Origin: Fusibacillus kribbianus
GTDB taxonomy: Bacteria; Bacillota; Clostridia; Lachnospirales; Lachnospiraceae
Length of the DNA stretch: 43,879 bases
Direction: 5' to 3'
Assembly (NCBI RefSeq): GCF_030053595.1
Contig: NZ_JASGBQ010000025.1
Span: 1 to 43,879, forward strand
Both the position numbers and the translations under genes were made by a program. The first letter of the stretch is position 1; every line of letters starts with the position of its first letter. Under the pieces are notes generated by a model that was given only the letters and a program-made list of their open reading frames with translations, was not told where the DNA came from and searched no databases. Below, in pieces: positions 24,509-33,061 of the stretch.

Positions 24509-25417
24509 ATGAGAAAGAAAATTGTTGCAGCCGTAATGGCAGGCCTCATGCTGTTATCTCTGGCAGCATGCGGAGAGAAAAAGGAAGAGACAAAGGCAGC
24601 CGATACCACTGCAGCTGAGACAACAGCAGCTGAAACAAAGGAAACAGAAGCAAAAGAGACAGAAGCCAAAACAGCTGATCTGAGCGGTTCCATTGCCCTG
24701 AGCGGTTCCACCTCCATGGAGAAGATGGTGAGAGCTCTGAGTGAAGCCTTTATGGAAGTAAATCCGGGCGTTACCGTGAATACGGAATTCGTTGGCTCCG
24801 GCGCAGGCATTGAGGCAGTAACTGCAGGCACAGTAGATATCGGAATTTCCTCCAGAGCCCTGAAGGATGAGGAAAAGGCAAACGGCGTTATTGAGAATAT
24901 CGTAGCAATCGACGGCATCGCTGTAGTTGTAGATCCCTCCAATGAGGTGACAGCCCTTACCAAGGATCAGCTGATCCAGGTTTATGACGGTACTGTTACC
25001 AACTGGAAAGACCTTGGCGGAAGCGATATGCCCATCGTGGTCATCGGCCGTGAGTCCGGATCCGGTACAAGAGGAGCCTTTGAGGAGCTTCTGAAGCTGG
25101 AGGACAAATGCAAATACGCTTCTGAGCTTGACAATACCGGCGCTGTTATGGCAAAGGTTGCTGCAACTCCCGGAGCCATCGGTTATGTATCTCTGGATGT
25201 GGTGGATGACAGTGTCAAGGCAGTTTCTCTGGATGGTGTAGAGCCCACAGAAGAGAACATCAAGGCAGGAAGCTATATTCTCAGCAGACCCTTCGTAATG
25301 GCTACCAAGGGTGAGATCTCCGAGCAGAATGAACTGGTTCAGGCATGGTTTGAGTACATTGCCAGCGCTGAGGGCCAGGAGGTAATCAAGTCCGCAGGTC
25401 TGATCCTTCCCAACTAA
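24509..25417 (+). CDS. pstS: Phosphate-binding lipoprotein PstS
   Basis: The extracellular phosphate receptor of the Pst system. It begins with a lipoprotein signal (MRKKIVAAVMAGLMLLSLAA, then Cys21), a canonical lipobox LAAC. A low-complexity Thr/Ala/Glu/Lys linker of about 35 residues follows. The PBP-like fold carries the phosphate-binding motifs SGSTSMEK (about 61-68), FVGSGAGIEAV and ESGSGTRGAF. The 302-residue length is typical of Clostridia. It is unusual for pstS to lie downstream of phoU rather than first; it has its own leader and Pho-like repeats, so it may be produced at a different level from the permease genes. Confidence 0.94.
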   Translation: MRKKIVAAVMAGLMLLSLAACGEKKEETKAADTTAAETTAAETKETEAKETEAKTADLSGSIALSGSTSMEKMVRALSEAFMEVNPGVTVNTEFVGSGAGIEAVTAGTVDIGISSRALKDEEKANGVIENIVAIDGIAVVVDPSNEVTALTKDQLIQVYDGTVTNWKDLGGSDMPIVVIGRESGSGTRGAFEELLKLEDKCKYASELDNTGAVMAKVAATPGAIGYVSLDVVDDSVKAVSLDGVEPTEENIKAGSYILSRPFVMATKGEISEQNELVQAWFEYIASAEGQEVIKSAGLILPN

Positions 25418-25444
25418 GAGATCTTCAATAAACGGAGGATATGG

Positions 25445-25470
25445 TTTACAAGAAATCGAAAATGATTTAC
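25445..25470 (+). promoter_or_regulatory. Putative Pho box before phoP
   Basis: TTTAC at 25445 and 25466 are 21 bp apart, about two repeat periods. With the pstC and pstS sites it suggests feedback regulation by PhoP. Confidence 0.4.
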
Positions 25471-25553
25471 ACTGAGGGGTGAGCAGAATTTCTGCCCGCC
25501 CTGATGTGCGGTTAAAAAAAACGGAATGCAGAGGATCGAGAAAGGAATCAGAA

Positions 25554-26249
25554 ATGGAATTGATTTATGTCATTGAGGACGATGAGAATATCCGGGAGCT
25601 TATAAGGGCAGCTCTTTCCAGCTATGGCTATCAGGTGGAGGCTTTTGAGGCGGCAGAGCCGGCCCTGGAGCAAATCGAGAAGGATCAGCCGGCTTTGGCG
25701 ATCTTTGATCTGATGCTTCCGGGAATGGATGGACTGGAGGCCATTGAGCAGATTCGGAAAATGCCTCAGGTGAGCAGTCTTCCGGTCATTGTCCTGACGG
25801 CCAGGGATAAGGAATTCGACAAAGTCATCGGACTGGACAGAGGAGCCGATGATTACATGACGAAGCCCTTCAGCGTACTGGAACTGGCAGCCAGGGTTCG
25901 GTCCCATCTGAGACGGGAAAATGCCAGAAAGCAGCCGGCCGGGAGTCTCCGGGAGGGCAGGCTTTTGATCTGTCCGGAAACGAGAGAGGTATTTCTGGAT
26001 GATGTCCCGATTCATCTGACGCTGAAAGAATATGAGCTTTTAAAATACCTGGCAGAGAATAAAAACCGGGTGGTTCCGAGAGAACAGATTCTGAATCAGA
26101 TCTGGGGATATGAGTACGAGGGAGAATCCCGTACGCTGGATATGCATATCAGAAGCCTTCGCCAGAAGCTGGGGGAGGACGGTGCGGAAATGATCAAGAC
26201 CATACGCGGAGTTGGCTACCGCTTTTTCAGCCAGGGGAGTGAAGAGTGA
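25554..26249 (+). CDS. phoP: PhoP/PhoB-family response regulator
   Basis: An OmpR-type response regulator, by context the phosphate-starvation activator. The 231 residues comprise a receiver domain (residues 1-118) with acidic D9-D10, phospho-acceptor D52 in AIFDLMLPGMDG, the switch threonine in VLTARDKEFD and K102 in MTKPFSVLELAAR. A winged-helix output domain (about 135-228) has the EYELLKYLAE and RTLDMHIRSLRQKLGED recognition region. AAAGGA precedes the ATG at 25554. The stop overlaps the phoR start by four bases. Confidence 0.9.
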   Translation: MELIYVIEDDENIRELIRAALSSYGYQVEAFEAAEPALEQIEKDQPALAIFDLMLPGMDGLEAIEQIRKMPQVSSLPVIVLTARDKEFDKVIGLDRGADDYMTKPFSVLELAARVRSHLRRENARKQPAGSLREGRLLICPETREVFLDDVPIHLTLKEYELLKYLAENKNRVVPREQILNQIWGYEYEGESRTLDMHIRSLRQKLGEDGAEMIKTIRGVGYRFFSQGSEE

Positions 26250-27646
26250 AAAAATCCATTTTCAAAAAATTTGTTCTGATGATTCTGCTGGCCCTTCTGG
26301 TGAGCAGCACGGTTTTCGGTCTGGTCATGAGCCGCAGGATCCTGGGGCAGACGGAGGAGAAGCTTTCTGATACCCTGAGACTTATGGATTATATCCTGGA
26401 TTATGAGGGAGATGTGGAAAGCCAGATCGACTCCCTCTGTGCCATTGACGGAAATGAAAACAGCCGTGCGACGGTCCTGCGTGCCGACGGTCAGGTGCTG
26501 GCGGACAGTGGTGTGGTGGACACAGAGCAGATGGAAAACCATCTGGACCGGGAAGAGATCCGCGAGGCACTGGAGAAGGGCCAGGGCTTTGCCACAAGGT
26601 ATTCCAAGACGCTCCACGAGCAGATGCTTTATGCCGCTATGACTGTCGAAGACGGACAGTATGTGCTGCGCCTTGCGGTTCCTTATGAGGGGCTGTATAC
26701 GTATCTGAAGGTGCTCATTCCGGCGGCCCTTGCGGGAATCGCCGTGGCAATGGCAGCGTCCTTTTTCATGGCTGAACGGTTTGCCGGATCGGTGTCTACC
26801 CCTTTAAAGGAGATCGCCGCTGAGCTCAGAAAGGTGGATAAGGGTGAGCCGGAAATCTTCATGAAGCATTACCGGTACGAGGAACTCAATGTGATCATCG
26901 ATGCCATGAATCAGATGTCGGCGGAGATCGGAAGTTACGTGAAGAAGCTGGAGCTGGAGCGTATCGTTCGTCAGGAGTTTTTCTCCAATGCCTCCCACGA
27001 ACTAAAAACTCCCATCACCTCCATTAAAGGCTATACGGAGCTTCTCGGAAGCGGTCTTATTACAAAGGAGGAGGTGCGGGAGGATTTCCTCAGGAGAATC
27101 GGGGTTGAGGCTGACAACATGACAAGCCTGATCAATGATATTCTGATGATCTCGCGGCTGGAGACCAAGGACGTAGAGGAGGAGATGGCAGTTCTCCAGA
27201 TCTGTCCCATTGTCGATGACGTGCTTTCCTCGCTGGAACCGGTGGCGGCCGATTACGGCGTGAAAATCTATGCGGAGTGTGAGCCGCTTAAGGTGAATGC
27301 CAGTCTCCGTCAGTTAAAGGAGCTTCTCAATAATCTTCTGATGAATGCCGTCAAGTACAATAAGCCTGACGGTGTGGTGCGCCTGACCGTCTCCTCCGAC
27401 ATGGAGGATCTGGTCATTGTGGTCAGTGATACGGGCATGGGGATTCCCAAGGAGGCCCAGAGCCGTGTGTTTGAACGGTTTTACCGGGTAGATAAGGGCA
27501 GGAGCAAAAAGCTGGGAGGTACCGGTCTGGGGCTTTCCATCGTCAAGCATATCGTGAATTATTATGGAGGAACCATCGGCCTGGAGAGCCAGGTGGACGT
27601 GGGCACGACCTTTACGGTGAGGCTGCCGATTGTTATACAGAAATAA
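26246..27646 (+). CDS. phoR: PhoR-family sensor histidine kinase
   Basis: A membrane sensor kinase, partner of the preceding regulator. It starts GTG, overlapping the phoP stop. Of 466 residues, helix 1 is about 8-29, an extracytoplasmic domain (30-155) resembles the PhoR sensing domain, helix 2 is about 156-176, and a HAMP-like linker follows. The HisKA box is FFSNASHELKTPITSIKGY (phospho-acceptor H251). The ATPase domain shows NLLMNAVKYN (N box), DTGMGIP (G1), FERFYRVDKGRSKKLGGTGLGLSIVKHIV (F/G2). A strong terminator follows. Confidence 0.92.
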   Translation: MKKSIFKKFVLMILLALLVSSTVFGLVMSRRILGQTEEKLSDTLRLMDYILDYEGDVESQIDSLCAIDGNENSRATVLRADGQVLADSGVVDTEQMENHLDREEIREALEKGQGFATRYSKTLHEQMLYAAMTVEDGQYVLRLAVPYEGLYTYLKVLIPAALAGIAVAMAASFFMAERFAGSVSTPLKEIAAELRKVDKGEPEIFMKHYRYEELNVIIDAMNQMSAEIGSYVKKLELERIVRQEFFSNASHELKTPITSIKGYTELLGSGLITKEEVREDFLRRIGVEADNMTSLINDILMISRLETKDVEEEMAVLQICPIVDDVLSSLEPVAADYGVKIYAECEPLKVNASLRQLKELLNNLLMNAVKYNKPDGVVRLTVSSDMEDLVIVVSDTGMGIPKEAQSRVFERFYRVDKGRSKKLGGTGLGLSIVKHIVNYYGGTIGLESQVDVGTTFTVRLPIVIQK

Positions 27647-27728
27647 CAGGACTTGCAGTAACGTTATCCGTTCTCTCGTGATATACGTCTAATCGTTTGA
27701 GATATGCTTTATATTCAATAAGTTGGGA

Positions 27729-27785
27729 GTGTTGCACAATGACCTGAAATCAGAATGATTCCGGGTCAGGAGCAACGCTCTTTTT
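27729..27785 (+). terminator. Terminator of the pst-pho locus
   Basis: GAGTGTTGC pairs with GCAACGCTC, and TGACC..AATC with GATT..GGTCA inside it, followed by five T residues. The stem is long and nearly continuous (27729-27780). Confidence 0.88.
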
Positions 27786-27824
27786 CTTATACTGAAAAAA
27801 TCCCCCTGAAAACAATATTAATAG

Positions 27825-27852
27825 TTGACAAAATGTTTAATGATAGTATAAT
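27825..27852 (+). promoter_or_regulatory. Promoter of the XRE-cupin/pot cluster
   Basis: TTGACA (27825-27830), a 16-bp spacer and TATAAT (27847-27852) form a consensus promoter. About 50 bases of leader precede the start. Confidence 0.85.
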
Positions 27853-27909
27853 TCATCCTGGGGCGAAAGTTTAGCAAAAAATGATTTTGGGTTTAGGAGA
27901 AATAACATT

Positions 27910-28467
27910 ATGGAATTGAACTATGTGAATGCCCAGATTGGTAAAAAAATCAAGGATTTAAGAAACCGCAAAGGGCTGACCCAGCAGGAGCTTGCGGACC
28001 GGACCGAGCTTACAAAAGGTTTTATCTCCCAGCTGGAACACGGGCAGGCTTCGCCGTCGGTAGTGACACTTTTGGATCTCATTGAGTGTCTGGGGACGAC
28101 TGCGTCGGAGTTTTTCAAGGAAGCGATGGAAGAGCAGATCGTGTTTACGGAAGAGGGCTTTTTTGAGAAAGTCGACGAGGTGGGAAACAGCATCCAATGG
28201 ATCGTACCAACGGCGCAGAAATACCGGATGGAACCTTTGCTGGTGTCGATGCAGCCCCACCAGAGTCTGGACGAGGATAAGCCCCATGACGGAGAAGAGT
28301 TCGGCTATGTGATCTCCGGGAAGCTGAACCTGTATCTGGGAGATCAGATCTATCATGTAAAGGCGGGAGAGAGCTTTTATTATCCTGCTAAACGGAAGCA
28401 CCGCATTGAAAACCCGGGCAGCCGTCCGGCAAAATTTATCTGGGTGAGTACGCCGCCCACGTTCTGA
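27910..28467 (+). CDS. XRE-family regulator with cupin domain (PuuR-like)
   Basis: A 185-residue regulator combining an XRE helix-turn-helix (residues about 11-66, NRKGLTQQELADRTELTKGF and LEHGQASPSVVTLLDLIECLG) with a cupin domain (about 108-182, PHDGEEFGYVISGKLNLYLG and AKRKHRIENPG). Such proteins, including PuuR of E. coli, often sense small metabolites, and polyamine transport operons in Firmicutes are commonly preceded by them. Only 39 bases separate it from potA, so it is likely co-transcribed and controls the transporter. Promoter and start: consensus promoter 50 bases upstream and an AGGAG site before the ATG. Confidence 0.9.
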   Translation: MELNYVNAQIGKKIKDLRNRKGLTQQELADRTELTKGFISQLEHGQASPSVVTLLDLIECLGTTASEFFKEAMEEQIVFTEEGFFEKVDEVGNSIQWIVPTAQKYRMEPLLVSMQPHQSLDEDKPHDGEEFGYVISGKLNLYLGDQIYHVKAGESFYYPAKRKHRIENPGSRPAKFIWVSTPPTF

Positions 28468-28506
28468 TAAAGAAAAATGCTTTTACGAGGATGAGAGGAA
28501 AAGACA

Positions 28507-29946
28507 ATGGAGCAGAGAGAGAATATCATTGAATTAAAGCACATTACCAAAACGTTTGAGGACGGTTTCCACGCAGTGGAGGATTTCAATCTGGAGGTAA
28601 AGAGGGGAGAATTTGTGACCTTTCTGGGGCCGTCCGGCTGCGGAAAGACGACGACTCTTCGGATGATCGCGGGCTTTGACGTTCCGACAGAGGGGGAAAT
28701 TCTGCTGAACGGAAAATCCATTACGGACCTGCCGCCCAATAAGCGGCCCATCAACACCGTATTTCAGCGGTATGCCCTGTTTCCCCACATGAACATTTTT
28801 GACAACATTGCCTTTGGGCTGAAACAGAAAAAGATCCCCAAAGATGTGATCGAGAAAAAGGTAAAAAAGGTCCTGGAGCTGGTGGATCTGGAAGGGTTTG
28901 AAAACCGCCGGGTCTCCACCCTGTCAGGCGGACAGCAGCAGAGAGTTGCCATCGCCAGGGCCGTGGTCAACGAGCCTGAGATCCTGCTTCTGGATGAACC
29001 TCTGGGCGCACTGGATCTGAAAATGAGAAAAGAGATGCAGCTGGAGCTTAAAGCTATGCACAAGGAGCTTGGCATCACCTTCATCTATGTGACCCACGAT
29101 CAGGAGGAAGCCCTTACCATGTCCGATAAGATCGTAGTCATGTCGGAGGGCAGAACCCAGCAGATCGGCACGCCGGAGGATATCTACAATGAGCCGAAAA
29201 ACGCCTTTGTGGCGGACTTTATCGGAGACAGCAATATTTTCAACGGTATTATGACCGGACATTTGAAGGCGCGTTTCTGCGGTGGCGAATTTGTCTGCGT
29301 GGACGATGTGGAGGAGGGGACCCACATCACGGCCGTTGTGCGTCCGGAGGATGTGGTGCTTACCGCACCCGAGGAGGGTACCATAAAAGGCGTTGTCACC
29401 TCGGTGATCTTTAAGGGAATCCACTATGAGATCGCGGTGGCCTCCGGAAAGAACGAGATGGTGATCCAGTCGGTGAAGGCGGCAAAGCCGGGCGACCTGG
29501 TGGGAATGAAGGTGGATCCCGACAACATTCATATTATGATCGCCGAGGATCACACCAATATTTTTGAGGTGGAGATCAACCGGAACCATCGTCTGGAGTA
29601 TAACGGTACGGTTCTGGACACCAGCCTGACAAAAATTATCAGAGGCAGCAGGCGGACCGAGAACGGAATGCTGATCGATGCGGCGGGAGAGGAGATCGAT
29701 CCGAAAAAGATACGGATCATGGCGGCGATCAGGCCGGAAGATATCCGGATGACTGACCATCAGGATGAAGGACTGGTACAGGGCTATATCAGCAATCTTA
29801 TTTATAAGGGCGACCATTACAGCTATGTGATCCACACGGATATCGGCCAGGATTTTGTGGTCGACGACGAAGATCTTTGGAACATGGAAGATCAGGTTGG
29901 ACTGATCATGCCGGTTGATAAAATGACTTTTTCAGTCAGGAGATAA
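28507..29946 (+). CDS. potA: Spermidine/putrescine ABC transporter ATPase PotA, double TOBE
   Basis: The ATPase of the polyamine importer. The N-terminal nucleotide-binding domain has GPSGCGKTT (Walker A, 41-49), [14 protein letters not shown] (139-152) and LLLDEPLGALDL (160-171). Normal PotA is about 370 residues; this protein has 479. After the NBD there are two similar C-terminal modules, both starting xxRPEDxxxT: VVRPEDVVLTAPEEGTIKG (about residue 278) and AIRPEDIRMTDHQDEGLVQG (about 409). This indicates a duplicated TOBE substrate-sensing domain joined by a linker with an acidic/basic mix. The extra domain may alter regulation by intracellular polyamine. Confidence 0.9.
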   Translation: MEQRENIIELKHITKTFEDGFHAVEDFNLEVKRGEFVTFLGPSGCGKTTTLRMIAGFDVPTEGEILLNGKSITDLPPNKRPINTVFQRYALFPHMNIFDNIAFGLKQKKIPKDVIEKKVKKVLELVDLEGFENRRVSTLSGGQQQRVAIARAVVNEPEILLLDEPLGALDLKMRKEMQLELKAMHKELGITFIYVTHDQEEALTMSDKIVVMSEGRTQQIGTPEDIYNEPKNAFVADFIGDSNIFNGIMTGHLKARFCGGEFVCVDDVEEGTHITAVVRPEDVVLTAPEEGTIKGVVTSVIFKGIHYEIAVASGKNEMVIQSVKAAKPGDLVGMKVDPDNIHIMIAEDHTNIFEVEINRNHRLEYNGTVLDTSLTKIIRGSRRTENGMLIDAAGEEIDPKKIRIMAAIRPEDIRMTDHQDEGLVQGYISNLIYKGDHYSYVIHTDIGQDFVVDDEDLWNMEDQVGLIMPVDKMTFSVRR

Positions 29947-29958
29947 GGAGAGAGACGG

Positions 29959-30753
29959 ATGGGTAAAATTTCATTTTCCAGAAAAAGTCTGGGTATTCCC
30001 TATACGCTCTTTCTGGTACTGTTTGTGGTGGCGCCTCTTCTGGTGCTGATCTACTATGCGTTTACAAATGGACAGGGGCAGTTTACATTTGCGAACCTGG
30101 TCGGCTTTTTTACGAATCCCAACACGTTGGGAACCCTTTTCTACAGCGTTGCAGTGGCGGCGACAACGACGGCGGTCTGCCTATTGCTTGCTTACCCGAC
30201 TGCCTATATTCTGGCGAAGAGCAAGCTGAAAGCGAAGTCTGTGATCGTGATGACCTTTATTATGCCGATGTGGATCAACTTTTCCCTTCGGATCACGGCC
30301 CTGAAGGAGATCCTGACGTTAATCGAGGGAAATCTGGCCTATTATCCTTTCCTCAATGCAGTGATCGGCATGACCTATGACTTTCTTCCGTTTATGATCC
30401 TGCCCATTTACAACACCATCGTAAAGCTGGACGAATCGCTGCTGGAGGCGGCCAGAGACCTGGGGGCCAATGAGACCGAGGCGTTTTTAAAGGTGACGCT
30501 GCCTCTTTCCGTACCGGGTATCGTAAGCGGCATCGCCATGGTATTTCTGCCGGCCATGACCAACTATGTAGTGCTGGATATGCTGTATAACAGCACTTAT
30601 ATCATGGGCAGTCTGATCGGAGGCTATTTTGCGGCATACAACTGGAACGGCGGATCCATGATCGCGCTGATCCTGTTGGCAATTATCTGTCTGTTTACGC
30701 TGCTCACCAGGGGGGCGGAGGAAGAGAATTCGAGAGGGGGTGCGCTTCTGTGA
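29959..30753 (+). CDS. potB: Polyamine ABC transporter permease PotB
   Basis: First membrane subunit of the spermidine/putrescine importer, 264 residues with six membrane helices. The coupling loop reads EAARDLGANETEAFLKVTLPLSVPGIV. The N-terminus LGIPYTLFLVLFVVAPLLVLIYYAF is the first helix. It starts 12 bases after potA behind a GGAGAGAG site and overlaps potC by four bases. Confidence 0.93.
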   Translation: MGKISFSRKSLGIPYTLFLVLFVVAPLLVLIYYAFTNGQGQFTFANLVGFFTNPNTLGTLFYSVAVAATTTAVCLLLAYPTAYILAKSKLKAKSVIVMTFIMPMWINFSLRITALKEILTLIEGNLAYYPFLNAVIGMTYDFLPFMILPIYNTIVKLDESLLEAARDLGANETEAFLKVTLPLSVPGIVSGIAMVFLPAMTNYVVLDMLYNSTYIMGSLIGGYFAAYNWNGGSMIALILLAIICLFTLLTRGAEEENSRGGALL

Positions 30754-31553
30754 TGAAAAAGGTATGGAAAGGCATTGTGATCCTGTTCGTTCTGCTGTTT
30801 TTGTATCTGCCGATCCTGCTTCTGGCCGTATACAGCTTCACCGATGCGACCCAGATCGGAGCGATCCGCGGATTCTCTCTGCATAATTATGTGACCCTGT
30901 TTACCACTCCCGAGCTGCGGGATATGATCGTCGGAACGATCCTTCTGGCCTTTTCTTCCGCAGTGATCGCAACGATCCTCGGAACAGCCGGAGCCATCGG
31001 TTCCTTTTACAGCGGGAAGAGGATGTCCTCGGCGATTTCCACGATGAACCAGGTCCCGGTCGTAAACGCGGATGTGGTGACCGGATTTTCCATCTGTATC
31101 CTTCTGGTGGTCGTGTTCGGCATCAGCAAAGACTCCTTTGTACCGTTAATTGTTGGCCATGTGACGCTTTGCGCACCCTTCGTGTTTCTGTCGGTGATTC
31201 CGAAGTTAAAACAGATGGATTCCAGCATTTATGAGGCTGCACTGGATCTGGGGGCGACGCCGGCAGTGGCTCTTCGGAAGATCGTGCTCCCTCAGATCAT
31301 GCCGGGAGTGATATCCGGATTTGCATTGGCAGTTACCCTTTCCCTGGATGATTATTTTGTGGCGACTTATACAAAACCGGCCACTTTCGATACGATCAGC
31401 ACCTATGTAGTGAACGCCACAAAGGGTTCTCAGACCACCATTAAAACGGCGCTGTGGGCACTTTCTACCGTGATTTTCCTGGTGGTTATTCTGGTTGTTG
31501 TGCTGATGAACCTGAAAGCGAAGACAGAGACGTCGGAAAGGGCAGAGGTATGA
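30750..31553 (+). CDS. potC: Polyamine ABC transporter permease PotC
   Basis: Second membrane subunit of the importer, about 267 residues with six helices. The coupling loop is EAALDLGATPAVALRKIVLPQIMPGVISG, followed by SLDDYFVATY, typical of PotC. The start is GTG at 30750 overlapping the potB stop, or the ATG three bases later; GAGGGGG lies 9-12 bases upstream. Its stop overlaps the potD start as ATGA. Confidence 0.93.
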   Translation: MMKKVWKGIVILFVLLFLYLPILLLAVYSFTDATQIGAIRGFSLHNYVTLFTTPELRDMIVGTILLAFSSAVIATILGTAGAIGSFYSGKRMSSAISTMNQVPVVNADVVTGFSICILLVVVFGISKDSFVPLIVGHVTLCAPFVFLSVIPKLKQMDSSIYEAALDLGATPAVALRKIVLPQIMPGVISGFALAVTLSLDDYFVATYTKPATFDTISTYVVNATKGSQTTIKTALWALSTVIFLVVILVVVLMNLKAKTETSERAEV

Positions 31554-33043
31554 GAAAAAAGGGAATTTACAGAGCGGCCGTCATGGCTTTAAGCAGCATC
31601 CTGCTGTGTACCGGCCTGCCGTCTTTTGCGGCGTCCGGGGAAGAGACGCCGGAGGTGACCTTACGGGTCTGCAACTGGGAAGAGTATATTGATCTGGGCG
31701 ACTGGGATGAGGAGGAGACCATCGACCTGGAGAGCGGCGATATCATAGGCGAAAACTCCATGGTGGAAGATTTTGAGGCATGGTATGAGGAAACCTACGG
31801 AATCAAAGTCCATGTGGAATATTCCACCTTCGGGACAAACGAGGATCTTTACAATATGCTTACCCTGGGAGATGTCTATGATCTGGTCTGTCCGTCCGAG
31901 TATATGATCATGAAGCTGATGGCGGAGGATAAGCTGGAGCCGCTTTCAGAAGATTTTTTTGACGAGACCGATGAAAACAATTATTACATCAACGGGGTTT
32001 CGCCCTATATCCGTTCCATTTTCGAGGAGAATGAGATCGAGGGGGAGGCCTGGGCCAAATATGCTGCCGGATATATGTGGGGAATCACCGGGATCGTCTA
32101 TAATCCGGAGCTGGTGACAAAAGAGGATGCTTCCAGCTGGAACATATTGAACGATCCGGCTTATTACCGTCAGGTTACCATCAAGGACAATGTGCGCGAT
32201 TCCTACTTTGCAGCCTTAGGCGCGCTGAAATCGGACCTTTTAACCTCGGAGGAGTTTTTGCAGGATCCGGACTATTCAAAAAATCTGGAAGCGGAGATGA
32301 ACGATACGTCTCCGGAGACCATTGCGCTTGTACAGGAGTATTTGCAGGATGTAAAAAAGAACGCCTATTCCTTTGAGACCGATTCGGGAAAGGCCGATAT
32401 GGTGACCGGAAAGGTGGCGGCCAACTATCAGTGGTCCGGCGATGCGGTGTATACGATGGACCAGGCCGACGAGGACGATTTCACGCTGGCCTTTGCAGTG
32501 CCGGAGGAATCCACCAATATTTATTTCGACGGCTGGGTCATGTTAAAAAGCGGGATCGGGGAGGATGCGGCAAAGCAGCACGCGGCGGAGGCCTTTATCA
32601 ATTTCAATTCCAGGCCGGACAATGTAATCCGGAATATGTATTATATCGGTTACACCTCGGTCATTTCCGGAGGAGAGGACGAGAGAATCTTCGAGTATGC
32701 AGACTGGTGCTACGGTGCGGAGGAGGACGAAGAAGAGGTAGAGGATTATAATATCTCCTATTTCTTTACCGACGAGGAGGACAGCGAGGATTATGTGATC
32801 ACGGCGCCTGCGGAGCAGGTGGACCGGCAGCTGTCGGCCCAGTATCCGTCCAGGGAAGCCATTGAAAGATCCTCGATCATGGTGTACTTCAACAACGAAC
32901 AGAATGAAGCAATCAATCAGATGTGGATCAGCGTCCGCTGCTACAATATCAATGATGTGCCGGTGTGGGCATGGATCCTGACAGTCTGTGCGATTGCTCT
33001 GGTGGCTGTTTTTGGGGTACGGAACGCAAAACGAAGAGGATAA
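31550..33043 (+). CDS. potD: PotD-like polyamine-binding protein with C-terminal membrane anchor
   Basis: The extracellular substrate-binding subunit of the importer, 497 residues from the ATG at 31550 (an earlier in-frame ATG lies inside potC). A signal peptide (about residues 1-27, cleavage near SFAAS) is followed by the PotD fold: LRVCNWEEYID, WGITGIVYN, and AANYQWSGDAVYTM. No lipobox is present. Instead the protein ends with a hydrophobic helix (VWAWILTVCAIALVAVFGV) and a basic tail NAKRRG, so it appears to be anchored by its C-terminus. A very acidic stretch (EEDEEEVEDYNISYFFTDEE) lies near residue 400. It is longer than the usual 350-residue PotD. Confidence 0.85.
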   Translation: MRKKGIYRAAVMALSSILLCTGLPSFAASGEETPEVTLRVCNWEEYIDLGDWDEEETIDLESGDIIGENSMVEDFEAWYEETYGIKVHVEYSTFGTNEDLYNMLTLGDVYDLVCPSEYMIMKLMAEDKLEPLSEDFFDETDENNYYINGVSPYIRSIFEENEIEGEAWAKYAAGYMWGITGIVYNPELVTKEDASSWNILNDPAYYRQVTIKDNVRDSYFAALGALKSDLLTSEEFLQDPDYSKNLEAEMNDTSPETIALVQEYLQDVKKNAYSFETDSGKADMVTGKVAANYQWSGDAVYTMDQADEDDFTLAFAVPEESTNIYFDGWVMLKSGIGEDAAKQHAAEAFINFNSRPDNVIRNMYYIGYTSVISGGEDERIFEYADWCYGAEEDEEEVEDYNISYFFTDEEDSEDYVITAPAEQVDRQLSAQYPSREAIERSSIMVYFNNEQNEAINQMWISVRCYNINDVPVWAWILTVCAIALVAVFGVRNAKRRG

Positions 33044-33061
33044 GAGGGGAAAAGAGAGCTT

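Noticed and set aside
28924-29835. Antisense open frame over potA
   Set aside because: A shadow of potA without a ribosome site or recognisable motif.
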